A stretch of 64,000 nt of DNA from NCBI RefSeq assembly GCF_001748085.1, contig NZ_BBZK01000005.1, positions 310,001-374,000 on the forward strand, read 5' to 3'. Source of the DNA: Streptomyces sp. TP-A0874 (GTDB taxonomy: Bacteria; Actinomycetota; Actinomycetes; Streptomycetales; Streptomycetaceae). A program made the position numbers and the translations under genes. Positions 42,210 to 54,108 of the stretch are shown piece after piece. Under the pieces are notes generated by a model, which worked only from the letters and a program-made list of their open reading frames with translations, searched no databases and was not told the origin of the DNA. Position 1 is the first letter of the stretch. Every line of letters starts with the position of its first letter.

Positions 42210-43484
42210 ATGGGTGAGGTCTTCGCAGCGCGGTACGAGCTGATCGACCCGATCGGCAGGGGCGGGGTCGGCGCCGTGTGGCGCGCCTGGGACCACCGCC
42301 GCAAGCGCTATGTGGCCGCCAAGGTGCTCCAGCAGAGCGACGCCCACACACTGCTGCGGTTCGTCCGCGAGCAGGCGATGCGCATCGACCATCCGCATGT
42401 GCTCGCCCCGGCCAGTTGGGCGGCCGACGACGACAAGGTCCTGTTCACCATGGACCTGGTCGACGGCGGCTCCCTCGCCCATCTGATCGGGGACTACGGC
42501 CCGCTCCCCCCGCGGTTCGTCTGCACGCTGCTCGACCAACTACTGGCCGGGCTCTCAGCCGTGCACGCGGAGGGGGTGGTGCACCGGGACATCAAGCCGG
42601 CCAACGTGCTGCTCCACGCCACCGGCACCGGCCGGCCCAGGCTCCGGCTGTCCGACTTCGGTATCGCGCTGCGCAAGGGCGAACCCAGGCTCACCGAGAC
42701 CCACCTGGTGATCGGCACCCCGGGCTACTTCGCCCCGGAGCAGTTGCTGGGGGCGGAGCCCGACTTCACCGCGGACCTCTACGCCGTGGGCCTCCTCGCG
42801 CTGTACCTGCTGACCGGCCGGAAGCCCGACGCCGAGGCGCTGGTCGAACGCTTCACCGCGCAGGGGGGTCTGCCCGGTGCGCCGGAACCGGTGCCCGATC
42901 CGCTGTGGCAGGTGATCGGCGGCCTCCTCCAACCCGATCCGGAGGCGCGGTTCCGCACCGCCACCGGGGCGCGCAAGGCGTTGGCGGCGGCGAGCGAACT
43001 GCTGCCGGAGAACACCGAGGCGGACTCCGTCGAGGTCTTCGACCAGATCGGCCCGCTGCCACCCGGCTTCGGCCCGGACGGCCCCGCCGCCCGGCCGCAG
43101 CCCGCCCCCGAACCGGACCCGGCACCCCCGCCCTCGCCCTCGGAGACCGGGAGTTTCCAACTCGCGCCACCGATTCCGGTACCGCCCGCGCAACCGGTGG
43201 ACGCCGCCGCGACGCCACCGGCGCCCACCGGCGGCCCAGGAGGCCCAGGAGGCCCTCAGCAGCCTCCCGCCCCCGCGCCGGTTGCCGGCCCCGGTGGCTA
43301 CCCGCCCGGGCGCCCCCGGCCGACCGAGCCGCCCACACCCGGCCCCTACGGTCCCACCGCGATGACCGGAGCGCGCGGCTCAACGGAACGCCGCCCGGGG
43401 CCGCCCGCACGGGTGGTGGTCCCCGTGCTCCTCCTGGCGCTGGTGTGCTTCGCGATCGGCGTCTGGGCGCTGACCGCGAGCTGA
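42210..43484 (+). CDS. Membrane-anchored Ser/Thr protein kinase
   Basis: This 424-residue protein has an N-terminal Hanks kinase domain (about 8-265): GRGGVGAVWRA loop, catalytic Lys in YVAAKVL (about 39), HRDIKPANVLL, DFGIALRKGE and an APEQL segment with a DxxxxG-type helix. A Pro/Ala/Gly-rich linker of about 120 residues and one membrane helix at the very C-terminus (VVVPVLLLALVCFAIGVWAL) follow. With no residues outside the membrane, the kinase has no extracellular sensor, so the signal must come through a partner. It is operonic with the upstream helix-turn-helix gene. Confidence 0.9.
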   Translation: MGEVFAARYELIDPIGRGGVGAVWRAWDHRRKRYVAAKVLQQSDAHTLLRFVREQAMRIDHPHVLAPASWAADDDKVLFTMDLVDGGSLAHLIGDYGPLPPRFVCTLLDQLLAGLSAVHAEGVVHRDIKPANVLLHATGTGRPRLRLSDFGIALRKGEPRLTETHLVIGTPGYFAPEQLLGAEPDFTADLYAVGLLALYLLTGRKPDAEALVERFTAQGGLPGAPEPVPDPLWQVIGGLLQPDPEARFRTATGARKALAAASELLPENTEADSVEVFDQIGPLPPGFGPDGPAARPQPAPEPDPAPPPSPSETGSFQLAPPIPVPPAQPVDAAATPPAPTGGPGGPGGPQQPPAPAPVAGPGGYPPGRPRPTEPPTPGPYGPTAMTGARGSTERRPGPPARVVVPVLLLALVCFAIGVWALTAS

Positions 43485-43485
43485 C

Positions 43486-44928
43486 CTACCAGGCCGGCGG
43501 AGGTCCGTAGCCCGCGCCGTCCCCGGGCTGCCGCGGCGCCTGCCACCCGTCGGCCGCCGGGGCTGGCCGGTGCTCGGCCCGCTGCTCGGGAAATCCCCCA
43601 GGCAGCTGTTCCGGGCTCCGATCGGGCTGCCGGCCGGCTGCGCCCCGCCGCCTGGCCAGCAGGGCCCACACGCCGAGCCCGATCACCAACACCGTGCCGG
43701 TGCCGAGACCGGCGGCGGCGACCAGCTTCATCGTGCGGTCCCGGCCGGACTCCCCGGCCGCCGTCTTCCGGTCGCCCTCCTCCACCGGTTCGCTGTCGTT
43801 CCCGAACCCCGCGGCGGCGGCGTCACCCGCGTACTTCGGCCCGCTGCCCGGCTCGCCGTCGATGTTCAACCGCAGCGTCAACGGGACGCTGCCCTCAGCG
43901 AACTCCGCGACCTCCGGCCTCAGGCTCACCGCGACGTAGTACCAACCGGCGAACCGCAGCGCGCTCACCTCGCGGCCGTAGTCGTAGCGGTTGTCGTAGG
44001 CGACCGGGGCTCCGGGGCCGACCCGGGCCGCGGCCTGCTTGCCGTCGTAGCTCCTGGTCTGGGAGGCGACGAAGCCCCGTGCGGGGTTGTAGACCTCCAC
44101 CCCGAGGCCGCTCGCGGCGAAGCCGTGGTCCTCGGACATCCGGGCGTTCGCCAGCTCGGCCCGCACCGTGAACTGCTGCCCCCAGTCGACCGGGAGCCGG
44201 TAGAAACGGGTCTGCCCGGGCAGCAGCTCGTCGCGCCACACCCCGGAATCCAGAGCGGGAGCGTCGTTGAATCCGGTACCACCGGAGCTCTTCCGGGCCT
44301 TCTCCGCCGGCGGGGGCGGGGGCTCGGTGCTCCAGCCGCCCTTCGACGGTGCCCGGAGCGAACCACCCGTCACCCCCGGTTCGGACATGTAGCGGATCTC
44401 CACCCGCCAGCGGCCCGGATCGGAGGTCGCCGCGGTCTGCCGCTTCAGGATCACGTTGTACGGCCCGGCCTCCTGGCACCTGCCGTTCTTCTCGATCGTG
44501 CGGGACGCGTACGTGGCGATGGGGTGCGGCTGGCTGACGCTCCCGAAGCTGCGGCTGCCTCGCTCGCAGGTCTGGCCGTCGGTGTCCTGCAGGACGACCT
44601 CGATGCCGTCGCCGTAGGAGACCTTCCCGCCGGGTTCCGGGACGGCGACGGCCGAGAGGAAGGCGCTCGACTCGGCGTCCAGCGTCACCGAGTAGTAGCG
44701 CTCCTCGCCGGGGCCGATGGAGTCGGTGTAGAGGCCGGGCTTCAACTCGTCGGCGTCGGCGCTGTTGTCGGCCCCGCGCACCGACTCGGCCCCCTCGGCC
44801 GTCCGGTAGGCCGGCGGTTCCCCTTCGGCCGCCGGAGCCGCGGACGCGCTCTGCCCGGAGGCCGCGACCGCCACCAGCACCGCCACCGCGGTGAAAAGCC
44901 TCCGCCGACCCCTGTCACGCTGCCACAT
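43486..44928 (-). CDS. Secreted, C-terminally anchored protein, paralogue of the vWA protein
   Basis: This 480-residue protein has a signal peptide (basic start then FTAVAVLVAVAASG, cleavage near residue 30), an extracytoplasmic region and a C-terminal membrane helix (about 410-430) with an RRRGAAG stop-transfer. Two blocks match the upstream gene product: LYTDSIGPGEERYYSVTLDAES at about 70 and GGTGFNDAPALDSGVWRDEL at about 220, each followed by similar beta-rich sequence. It lacks the vWA domain. The start ATG overlaps the upstream stop (TGATG at 44926-44930). Function is unknown; a cell-surface adhesion or sensing complex with the partner is plausible. Confidence 0.75.
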   Translation of the reverse strand: MWQRDRGRRRLFTAVAVLVAVAASGQSASAAPAAEGEPPAYRTAEGAESVRGADNSADADELKPGLYTDSIGPGEERYYSVTLDAESSAFLSAVAVPEPGGKVSYGDGIEVVLQDTDGQTCERGSRSFGSVSQPHPIATYASRTIEKNGRCQEAGPYNVILKRQTAATSDPGRWRVEIRYMSEPGVTGGSLRAPSKGGWSTEPPPPPAEKARKSSGGTGFNDAPALDSGVWRDELLPGQTRFYRLPVDWGQQFTVRAELANARMSEDHGFAASGLGVEVYNPARGFVASQTRSYDGKQAAARVGPGAPVAYDNRYDYGREVSALRFAGWYYVAVSLRPEVAEFAEGSVPLTLRLNIDGEPGSGPKYAGDAAAAGFGNDSEPVEEGDRKTAAGESGRDRTMKLVAAAGLGTGTVLVIGLGVWALLARRRGAAGRQPDRSPEQLPGGFPEQRAEHRPAPAADGWQAPRQPGDGAGYGPPPAW

Positions 44929-46847
44929 CACACACCACTCCATGTCCTGCCCCGGCCCGCACCGCGCCCGCGCCGCGCCAGGAGGTAGCCGGCGGCCGCG
45001 AGCACCGCCACCAGACCGCCGATCCCGCCGAGGAGGGCCGGTCGGCTCCATCCTCCCGCCGCCCGCTCGCCGCCTCCGGCGACGGGTGCCCCTTCGCCGC
45101 CGGAGGCCGGCTGCCCGTCCCGGGCGCCGCCGGTCCCCAGGACCGGGGCACCGTGCTCCGGTCCGGCCAGTTCGTCCCCGACCACATCGACCCGGAGGAG
45201 CAGGCCGATGGAGGCGTTCTCGGCGATCTCCGCGGCGTCCGCCCCCAGCGACACCGTGATCCAGTACTCGCCGGCGGATCGCACGGCCCGCACCTCGGGC
45301 CGGCTCTCGTACCGGTTGGTCCAACTGACCGGCACCGTGCCGTTCTGGACGGACGTGGGCTTCCCGCGGTACGGGCGCCGGCCGTCGCCGAACTCGAAGC
45401 CGCCGGAGACCTGGAGCCGTCCGGGGGCGTAGGCGCGGGTCTCGACGGAGGAGGTCACCCCCGAGGCGCTCTTGAGGGTGGGTTCGTTGGCGAAGTCCAC
45501 CGCGTAGCGCAGCTGCTGCCCCCAGCCGACCCGCACCTTGTAGTAGCGGGTCTGCCCCGGCAGCAGCCGGTCCCGCCACACACCTCTCTCCAGCGGGACC
45601 GCGTCGTTGAATCCGGTCCCGCCGGCCACGTCCTCGGGGGTGCCGGTGGGCGGGACGGCCTTCTGCCCCGCGTCGCCGTACTCGGTGGCGGACTGCGCGG
45701 GCACCAGCCCTGCCTTCAGCGGGTGCTCCAGGCCGAAGCGGAGTTCGATCGGCCATCTGGCCCGGTCGGAGCCGGGATCGCTGGAGCGTGCCACCGAGAG
45801 CAGGAAACGCCCGGCCTGGTCGCAGGGCCGCCCCCCAGCGGCCGAGGGCACCCGGCTGACCGCGGTGCCGAGCGTCATGGCGCCCTTCGCGCTTCCGAAG
45901 GTCGCGGCGGACCGGTCGCAACCGGTGCGGTACCGGTCGGTGGCGGTGAGCACGGCCTCCAGCTTGTCGGTTCGGTGCACGGCGACGCCCGGCTGGGGCA
46001 CGGCCGTGACGGACAGGTCGGCGGCCGACGCGTCGTCCAACTCCACCCCGTACCAGCGGGTCTCCCCGGGGCCGAGGGTGTCGATGTACTGCCCGGGCCC
46101 GATACCCGCCGCCGTGCTCGCGGCACTCCCTCCGGTGATCGGGTCTCCCTCGAACCGGTAGCCCGCTGCGGAGAGTTCGGCGGCCCGCTGCAACTGCCGG
46201 GCCAGCGCGTCGGCGTCCGGTGCGTCGTAGTACGAGCCGTGGCCGGCCTCGGCGACACACTCCAGTTGCGCGCGGGCCTTGCCCCGCACCTGGAAGCCGA
46301 CGGTGTCGATGCGCAACCCGACACCGCCCTTCTCCCCGAGTTCCCTCGCCACTTCGCAGGGGTCGGGCGCCCCGCAGTTGTCCTCGCCGTCGGAGATCAG
46401 CACGATGGTCCGGCGGGCCACCGAACCGGCGGCCGGGGCGGGGAGGTCCTTCGCCGCTTCCCGCAGCGACCTCCCGATCGGGGTGTCGCCCTTCGGTTCC
46501 ACCTCCGCCACCGCCCGCTTGAGGGCGGCACGGTCCAGCGGTTTCACGGGCCGGGCCAGCCGGGTGTCCTCGCAGCCCGTCCGTCGGTCGGCGCCGTAGA
46601 GCCGCAGTCCGGTCGGATACCCGTCGGGCAGTGCGTCGACCACCCTGCCGATGGCCTCCCGGGCGGCTGCGATCCGACTGCCCCCGCCGCTGCCGTCGTC
46701 ATCAGCCATCGACCCCGAGGAGTCCAACACCATGACGAGGCTTCCCCGGCCGTCCTCGGCGGTCTCCGAGATTGCGAGTGCAGGTGGCTGTGCGGCCGCG
46801 ACGGTCAGCAGGATCCCACCGACCAACGCCGCCGGCAGCCGGCGCAT
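44928..46847 (-). CDS. von Willebrand factor A-domain cell-surface protein
   Basis: This 639-residue protein has a signal peptide, an N-terminal vWA domain with a full MIDAS metal site (DSSGS at 42-46, a threonine in GDTPIG, ISDGEDN), two beta-rich regions related to the neighbouring protein (QYIDTLGPGETRWYGVELDD; GGTGFNDAVPLERGVWRD), and a C-terminal membrane helix (ALLGGIGGLVAVLAAAGYLL) with RRGRGAGRGR. The start at 46847 gives a typical signal peptide; the frame extends to 46928. vWA domains bind ligands through Mg2+. It is co-transcribed with its paralogue. Confidence 0.8.
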   Translation of the reverse strand: MRRLPAALVGGILLTVAAAQPPALAISETAEDGRGSLVMVLDSSGSMADDDGSGGGSRIAAAREAIGRVVDALPDGYPTGLRLYGADRRTGCEDTRLARPVKPLDRAALKRAVAEVEPKGDTPIGRSLREAAKDLPAPAAGSVARRTIVLISDGEDNCGAPDPCEVARELGEKGGVGLRIDTVGFQVRGKARAQLECVAEAGHGSYYDAPDADALARQLQRAAELSAAGYRFEGDPITGGSAASTAAGIGPGQYIDTLGPGETRWYGVELDDASAADLSVTAVPQPGVAVHRTDKLEAVLTATDRYRTGCDRSAATFGSAKGAMTLGTAVSRVPSAAGGRPCDQAGRFLLSVARSSDPGSDRARWPIELRFGLEHPLKAGLVPAQSATEYGDAGQKAVPPTGTPEDVAGGTGFNDAVPLERGVWRDRLLPGQTRYYKVRVGWGQQLRYAVDFANEPTLKSASGVTSSVETRAYAPGRLQVSGGFEFGDGRRPYRGKPTSVQNGTVPVSWTNRYESRPEVRAVRSAGEYWITVSLGADAAEIAENASIGLLLRVDVVGDELAGPEHGAPVLGTGGARDGQPASGGEGAPVAGGGERAAGGWSRPALLGGIGGLVAVLAAAGYLLARRGRGAGRGRTWSGV

Positions 46848-46993
46848 CTGCGCTCTCGCCGTCTTCGACGTTTCCTCTCCCCACGAACGCTTCACACTTG
46901 GAAGGTATTCATGTGCAAGAGCAAACACAAGAGACGGCCGTCACGGTCTCGCAACGACCTGCCCGCGCCCGGCCGTCCCGGGCGGACAGCACA

Positions 46994-47031
46994 AAGCCCC
47001 GTCCGCTCCCTTGTCTCGGGCGACGGGGCTT
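46994..47031 (-). terminator. Terminator of the DLW-39 gene
   Basis: AAGCCCCGTC (46994-47003) pairs with GACGGGGCTT (47022-47031) over 10 bp. On the minus strand it continues TTTGTG. Confidence 0.7.
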
Positions 47032-47050
47032 CGGCACGGAGCCGCCGTGG

Positions 47051-47185
47051 TTACCTGGGCGAACCCGCGGGCACCGAGTCGGTCGCCTCCGTCCACAGGT
47101 CCTGCTCAGCGCGATCCGCCTGGATCTGGCGGTACACGAGGAGTCCGCCGACGGCGGCCAGTGCGACCAGGAGAAATTTCTTCAC
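47051..47185 (-). CDS. DLW-39 family small protein
   Basis: This 44-residue protein starts with a GTG and has a short basic N-terminus, a hydrophobic segment (KKFLLVALAAVGGLLVYRQI) and the signature QDLW, the hallmark of the actinobacterial DLW-39 family. Function is unknown. Such genes typically sit beside gyrA and a DUF3566 gene, as here with tRNA-Ile in between. Confidence 0.85.
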   Translation of the reverse strand: MKKFLLVALAAVGGLLVYRQIQADRAEQDLWTEATDSVPAGSPR

Positions 47186-47446
47186 AGCGCGACCTCGTCT
47201 TTCCCTTGACATAGGAGACCTCTGGCGCCCGACTATACACATCGGCTGATACCAATCGGTGACCTGTGCGGGCCAGTTCCCGACCTCGCGCACCCAGTCC
47301 TTTCCAACCCGCCCCGCGACCCCGGCGGGTGGCCCGGCGCCTGCCGGGCGGAAGTCCCCGGCGGAAGGCCGCCCGGGGAGAGCGAAGCCGGCCCACGGCG
47401 GCAACACCCCCGCTCCGCGGAGCGTCCCCAGAGGCGGTGGATGACA

Positions 47447-47478
47447 AAGGCTCCCAGCCGTTCTCGACCGGGAGCCTT
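47447..47478 (-). terminator. Terminator of tRNA-Ile
   Basis: AAGGCTCCC (47447-47455) and GGGAGCCTT (47470-47478) pair over 9 bp. On the minus strand the stem is followed by TTTG. Confidence 0.75.
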
Positions 47479-47488
47479 CGGAAAACTG

Positions 47489-47562
47489 TGGGGCTAACAG
47501 GACTTGAACCTGTGGCCTCTTCCTTATCAGGGAAGCGCTCTAACCGTCTGAGCTATAGCCCC
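47489..47562 (-). tRNA. tRNA-Ile (anticodon GAT)
   Basis: This is a 74-nt tRNA. The acceptor GGGGCTA pairs with TAGCCCC. The D-arm contains TAGCTCAGACGGTTAGAGC, the anticodon loop CTGATAA gives GAT, and the T-arm is CAGGTTCAAGTCCTG. CCA is not encoded. A hairpin follows. It lies downstream of the gyrA/DUF3566 genes on the same strand. Confidence 0.95.
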
Positions 47563-47633
47563 GCGCTGCACGGAAAGATTAGCGCACGCCGGGCCACGGC
47601 CCAAATCGGTTCAGGACGCGGCCCGGAAATCCG

Positions 47634-48347
47634 CTAGTCGTCGTCGGCGAGCGTCACCTCGACGCCGCCGACGAAGCTCGACGACAGGTTGTAGATGAAC
47701 GCGCCGAGCGTCGCCAACGCCGTCGCCAGCACCACGTCGATCACCGCGATGATCGACGTGAAGGTCAGCACCCTGGGCAGCGACAGGAAGGACTCCAGAT
47801 CGAACCCACCGCCCTCGGCGGAACCGGTGGCCTCGCTGATCGTGGCCCCGACGGTGCTGAAGACCCCCATCGTGTCCATCACCATCCACAGCACCATGAC
47901 GGCCACCACCGTGCAGATGCCCAGGGCCACGGAGAGCAGGAAGCCGACCTTCATCACCGACCACGGGTCGACCTTCGCCACCCGCAGCCGCGCCTTACGC
48001 GTCCGGGGAGAGGTGGCGGTGGCGGCGGCGTCGGTCCGCGGCCTCCGAACCCTCTGCCGGCCGATCCGGGCGCCGCCCCCCTCGGTCGTCGGCGACGAGT
48101 ACGCCGACGGCGGGTAGTACGGCTCCGCCTCCGGAAGCCCCTGCTCCGGCTGGGCCGCCGACTGCGGATAAGACTGCTGCGGGTCCGTCACCGGGCTCCC
48201 CCCGAGAGGTGTGTGCGCGTGCTGGTCCCAGTGTCCCGGGGGCGACGACCCGCCGGCGCCATGGGCGCCCTCCGTACCGGTCGAGGACATCGAAGGGTAT
48301 CCCCCGGTGCCTGAACCACCCGAGCCGGCGCCCATGGCTCCGTTCAC
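47634..48347 (-). CDS. DUF3566 membrane protein
   Basis: This 237-residue protein has a disordered Gly/Ser/Pro-rich N-terminus (about 1-110) and the DUF3566 domain with two membrane helices (about 134-156 and 198-220). VDPWSVMKVGFLLSVALGI is the conserved entry. The start is a GTG with GGGGAG overlapping the gyrA stop region, so it is coupled to gyrA. Function is unknown, but its position after gyrBA is widely conserved in actinomycetes. Confidence 0.88.
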   Translation of the reverse strand: MNGAMGAGSGGSGTGGYPSMSSTGTEGAHGAGGSSPPGHWDQHAHTPLGGSPVTDPQQSYPQSAAQPEQGLPEAEPYYPPSAYSSPTTEGGGARIGRQRVRRPRTDAAATATSPRTRKARLRVAKVDPWSVMKVGFLLSVALGICTVVAVMVLWMVMDTMGVFSTVGATISEATGSAEGGGFDLESFLSLPRVLTFTSIIAVIDVVLATALATLGAFIYNLSSSFVGGVEVTLADDD

Positions 48348-48350
48348 TGC

Positions 48351-50978
48351 CTACTCCCCTTGGCTTCCGGCCGAGGGTACGACGCCCTCGGCCGCCTCCG
48401 ACCCATCCCCGTCGGCCACCTCGTCGACCTCCTCGGCCTCCCGGCCGGCCTCGGCGTTCCGCGCGATGCCGACCACGGCATCACGCTTGCCGAGGTTGAT
48501 CAGTTGGACACCCATGGTGTCACGCCCGGTCTCCCGGACCTCGCTGACCCGGGTACGGATCACGCCACCGCTGAGCGTGATGGCGAGGACCTCGTCGGCC
48601 TCCTCCACCACCAGGGCGCCGACCAGTGAACCGCGGTCCTCCACGATCTTCGCGGCCTTGATGCCGAGCCCGCCGCGGCCCTGGACCCGGTACTCGTCCA
48701 CCGCCGTGCGCTTGGCGTAACCGCCGTCCGTGGCGGTGAACACGAACGTACCGGCCCGGACGACGTTCATCGACAGCAGTTCGTCGTCCTCCCGGAAGCT
48801 CATGCCCTTCACCCCGGAAGTCGCCCGACCCATCGGCCGCAGCGCCTCGTCGGAGGCGGTGAAGCGGATCGACTGCGCCTTCTTGCTGATCAGCAGCAGG
48901 TCGTCGTCGGCCGACACCAGCTCGGCGCCGATCAACTCGTCCTCGCCACCGTCCGCCGTCTCCCGCAGATTGATCGCGATGACCCCGCCCGACCGCGGCG
49001 AGTCGTAGTCCTTCAGCGGGGTCTTCTTCACCAGACCCGACTTGGTGGCCAGCACCAGATAGGGCATCGCCTCGTAGTCCCGGACCGCGAGGATCCGGGC
49101 GATCTTCTCGTCCGGCTGGAAGGCCAGCAGGTTCGCCACGTGCTGCCCGCGGGCGTCCCGCCCGGCGTCCGGCAGCTCATAGGCCTTCGCCCGGTACACC
49201 CGGCCCTTGTTGGTGAAGAAGAGCAGCCAGTGGTGGGTCGTCGACACGAAGAAGTGGTTGACGATGTCGTCCTGCCGCAGCTTGGTGCCCCGCACCCCCT
49301 TGCCGCCCCGCTTCTGCGACCGGTAGTCCTCGGTCTTGGTGCGCTTGACGTAGCCGCCACCGGTGATGGTGACGACGATGTCCTCTTCGGCGATCAGGTC
49401 CTCGACGGACATGTCCCCTTCGAACGGCACCAGTTGGCTGCGCCGGTCGTCGCCGTACTTCTCCACCAGCGCCGCCAGCTCCTCGCTGACGATGCCGCGC
49501 TGCCGGACCGGCGAGGCGAGGATCGCGTTGTAGTCGTTGATCTTCGCCTGCAGTTCGTCGTGCTCGTCGGTGATCCGCTGCCGCTCCAGCGCCGCCAGCC
49601 GGCGCAGCTGCATCTCCAGGATCGCGTTCGCCTGGATCTCGTCGATGGTCAGCAGTCCCATCAGCCCGGTGCGCGCGGTGTCGACCGTGTCGCTGCGCCG
49701 GATCAGCGCGATGACCTCGTCGATCGCGTCCAGGGCCTTGAGCAGTCCGCGCAGGATGTGCGCCCGCTCCTCGGCCTTGCGCAGCCGGAACCGGGTCCGC
49801 CGAACGATGACCTCGACCTGGTGGGTCACCCAGTGCCGGATGAAAGCGTCCAGCGAGAGGGTCCGCGGCACCCCGTCGACCAGCGCCAGCATGTTGGCGC
49901 CGAAGTTGGTCTGCAGATCGGTGTGCTTGTAGAGGTTGTTCAGCACCACCTTGGCCACCGCGTCCCGCTTGAGGACGATCACCAGCCGCTGGCCGGTGCG
50001 CGAGCTGGTCTCGTCGCGGACGTCCGCGATACCGCCGACCCGCCCGTCCTTCACCAGGTCGGCGATCTTCTGTGCGAGGTTGTCCGGGTTCACCTGGTAC
50101 GGCAGCTCGGTGACCACCAGGCACTGCCGGTTCTGGATCTCCTCCACCTCGACCACCGCGCGCATGGTGATCGAGCCGCGCCCCGTGCGGTACGCCTCCT
50201 CGATCCCCTTGCGGCCCACGACCAGCGCGCCGCTGGGGAAGTCCGGACCCTTGATCCGCTCGATCAGTGCGTCCAGCAGCTCCTCCGGAGAGGCCTCCGG
50301 GTGCTCCAGTGCCCACTGCGCCCCGGCCGCCACCTCACGCAGGTTGTGCGGCGGGATGTTGGTCGCCATACCGACCGCGATCCCCGCGGAGCCGTTGATC
50401 AGCAGGTTGGGGAAGCGGGCCGGCAGGACCGTCGGCTCCTGGTTGCGGCCGTCGTAGTTGTCCTGGAAGTCGACGGTCTCCTCGTCGATGTCCCGGAGCA
50501 TCTCCATCGACAGCTGGGCCATCTTGCACTCGGTGTAGCGCATGGCCGCGGCCGGGTCGTTCCCCGGCGAACCGAAGTTGCCGTTGCTGTCCACCAGCGG
50601 CATCCGCATCGACCAGGGCTGCGCCAGCCGCACCAGGGCGTCGTAGATCGAGGAGTCGCCGTGCGGGTGGTAGGTGCCCATGACGTCGCCGACGACCCGG
50701 GCGCACTTGTAGAAGCCCTTCTCGGGCCGGTAGCCCCCGTCGTACATGGCGTACAGCACCCGCCGGTGCACCGGCTTGAGGCCGTCGCGGACGTCGGGCA
50801 GCGCACGCGAGACGATGACGGACATCGCGTAGTCGAGGTAGCTGCGCTGCATCTCGGTCTCGAGGCCCACCGGCTCGACCCGCATGCCCACGCCCTCGAT
50901 GGCGACGGGTTCGCCCTCGGGCGTGACGGGGAGCGGGGTGGCGGGCCCCTCGGAGGGGGTCGGAGTCTCGTCGGCCAT
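48351..50978 (-). CDS. gyrA: DNA gyrase subunit A
   Basis: This 875-residue breakage-reunion subunit has the catalytic tyrosine Y148 in AAAMRYTE and the quinolone-resistance region [19 protein letters not shown] (104-122). There the residues equivalent to E. coli Ser83 and Asp87 are Ser109 and Asp113, the sensitive type. The C-terminal wrapping domain carries the GyrA box QKRGGKG. The N-terminus is about 35 residues longer than in E. coli, as usual in actinomycetes. It lies 105 bp after gyrB on the same strand. Confidence 0.98.
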   Translation of the reverse strand: MADETPTPSEGPATPLPVTPEGEPVAIEGVGMRVEPVGLETEMQRSYLDYAMSVIVSRALPDVRDGLKPVHRRVLYAMYDGGYRPEKGFYKCARVVGDVMGTYHPHGDSSIYDALVRLAQPWSMRMPLVDSNGNFGSPGNDPAAAMRYTECKMAQLSMEMLRDIDEETVDFQDNYDGRNQEPTVLPARFPNLLINGSAGIAVGMATNIPPHNLREVAAGAQWALEHPEASPEELLDALIERIKGPDFPSGALVVGRKGIEEAYRTGRGSITMRAVVEVEEIQNRQCLVVTELPYQVNPDNLAQKIADLVKDGRVGGIADVRDETSSRTGQRLVIVLKRDAVAKVVLNNLYKHTDLQTNFGANMLALVDGVPRTLSLDAFIRHWVTHQVEVIVRRTRFRLRKAEERAHILRGLLKALDAIDEVIALIRRSDTVDTARTGLMGLLTIDEIQANAILEMQLRRLAALERQRITDEHDELQAKINDYNAILASPVRQRGIVSEELAALVEKYGDDRRSQLVPFEGDMSVEDLIAEEDIVVTITGGGYVKRTKTEDYRSQKRGGKGVRGTKLRQDDIVNHFFVSTTHHWLLFFTNKGRVYRAKAYELPDAGRDARGQHVANLLAFQPDEKIARILAVRDYEAMPYLVLATKSGLVKKTPLKDYDSPRSGGVIAINLRETADGGEDELIGAELVSADDDLLLISKKAQSIRFTASDEALRPMGRATSGVKGMSFREDDELLSMNVVRAGTFVFTATDGGYAKRTAVDEYRVQGRGGLGIKAAKIVEDRGSLVGALVVEEADEVLAITLSGGVIRTRVSEVRETGRDTMGVQLINLGKRDAVVGIARNAEAGREAEEVDEVADGDGSEAAEGVVPSAGSQGE

Positions 50979-51083
50979 GGCTTGGTCAAAGTCCTTTCAC
51001 GGTGCGGCGCGGAGCCGACAGGGGGAGCGGAGCGAGGCGGCGGGTCCCGCCCGGGGAGCGGGCGGGACCTCGTCCGGCGGGCG

Positions 51084-53520
<2,437 letters not shown>

Positions 53521-54108
53521 TCAACCGTAGGTGTCGCCGGGACCGGTGCTCCCCGGCGCCCGCAGCGCCCCGAAGCGGCGCGGCGGCCCCCCTGGCCCCA
53601 AAACCTTGATCAACTTCACCGTCTGCTGCCCCAGGTCAGCGTTGAGCCGGGCAAGCAGCTGCGGGGCCAGCAGCCGGAGCTGCGTCGCCCAAGCCGTCGA
53701 GTCGCAGCGCACCGTCAGCACCCGGGCGTCCTCGTCGAACCCCTGGGGCTCGCAGTGCTGCGCCACCTCCGGACCGACCAGCTGCGGCCAGCGGCCCAAC
53801 ACACCACCGACCGCCGCCGGCGTCTCCCAGCCGCGTTCGGTCATCAGGCGCTTGATCGCGGCCGACAGCGGCAGCGGATCCCGGCCGTCGGCGCGCGCAC
53901 CCGAGCGCAGCCCACCGCGGCGGGCCTGCTTCTTCCGCTCGGCCGCCATCCCGTGGGCGCGCGCGCGTTCCTTCGCGGCACGCAGCGCCACCCGGGCCAG
54001 ATCGACCCCGGAAGGCTCCGTCGCCGACGGCCCGGGCGTCCCGGGCTCGGCACGCGCCCCGCCCCCGCCCGACCCACCGGGCCGGGGCTGCTCCAGCCCC
54101 CCGGTCAT
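53521..54108 (-). CDS. dciA: DUF721/DciA-like replication protein
   Basis: This 195-residue protein has a Gly/Pro-rich N-terminus, then the DUF721 domain with [67 protein letters not shown] and [16 protein letters not shown]721/DciA proteins help load the replicative helicase DnaB in most bacteria that lack DnaC. The ATG overlaps the recF stop (ATGA at 54105-54108). The symbol follows family knowledge and was not tested here. Confidence 0.85.
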   Translation of the reverse strand: MTGGLEQPRPGGSGGGGARAEPGTPGPSATEPSGVDLARVALRAAKERARAHGMAAERKKQARRGGLRSGARADGRDPLPLSAAIKRLMTERGWETPAAVGGVLGRWPQLVGPEVAQHCEPQGFDEDARVLTVRCDSTAWATQLRLLAPQLLARLNADLGQQTVKLIKVLGPGGPPRRFGALRAPGSTGPGDTYG

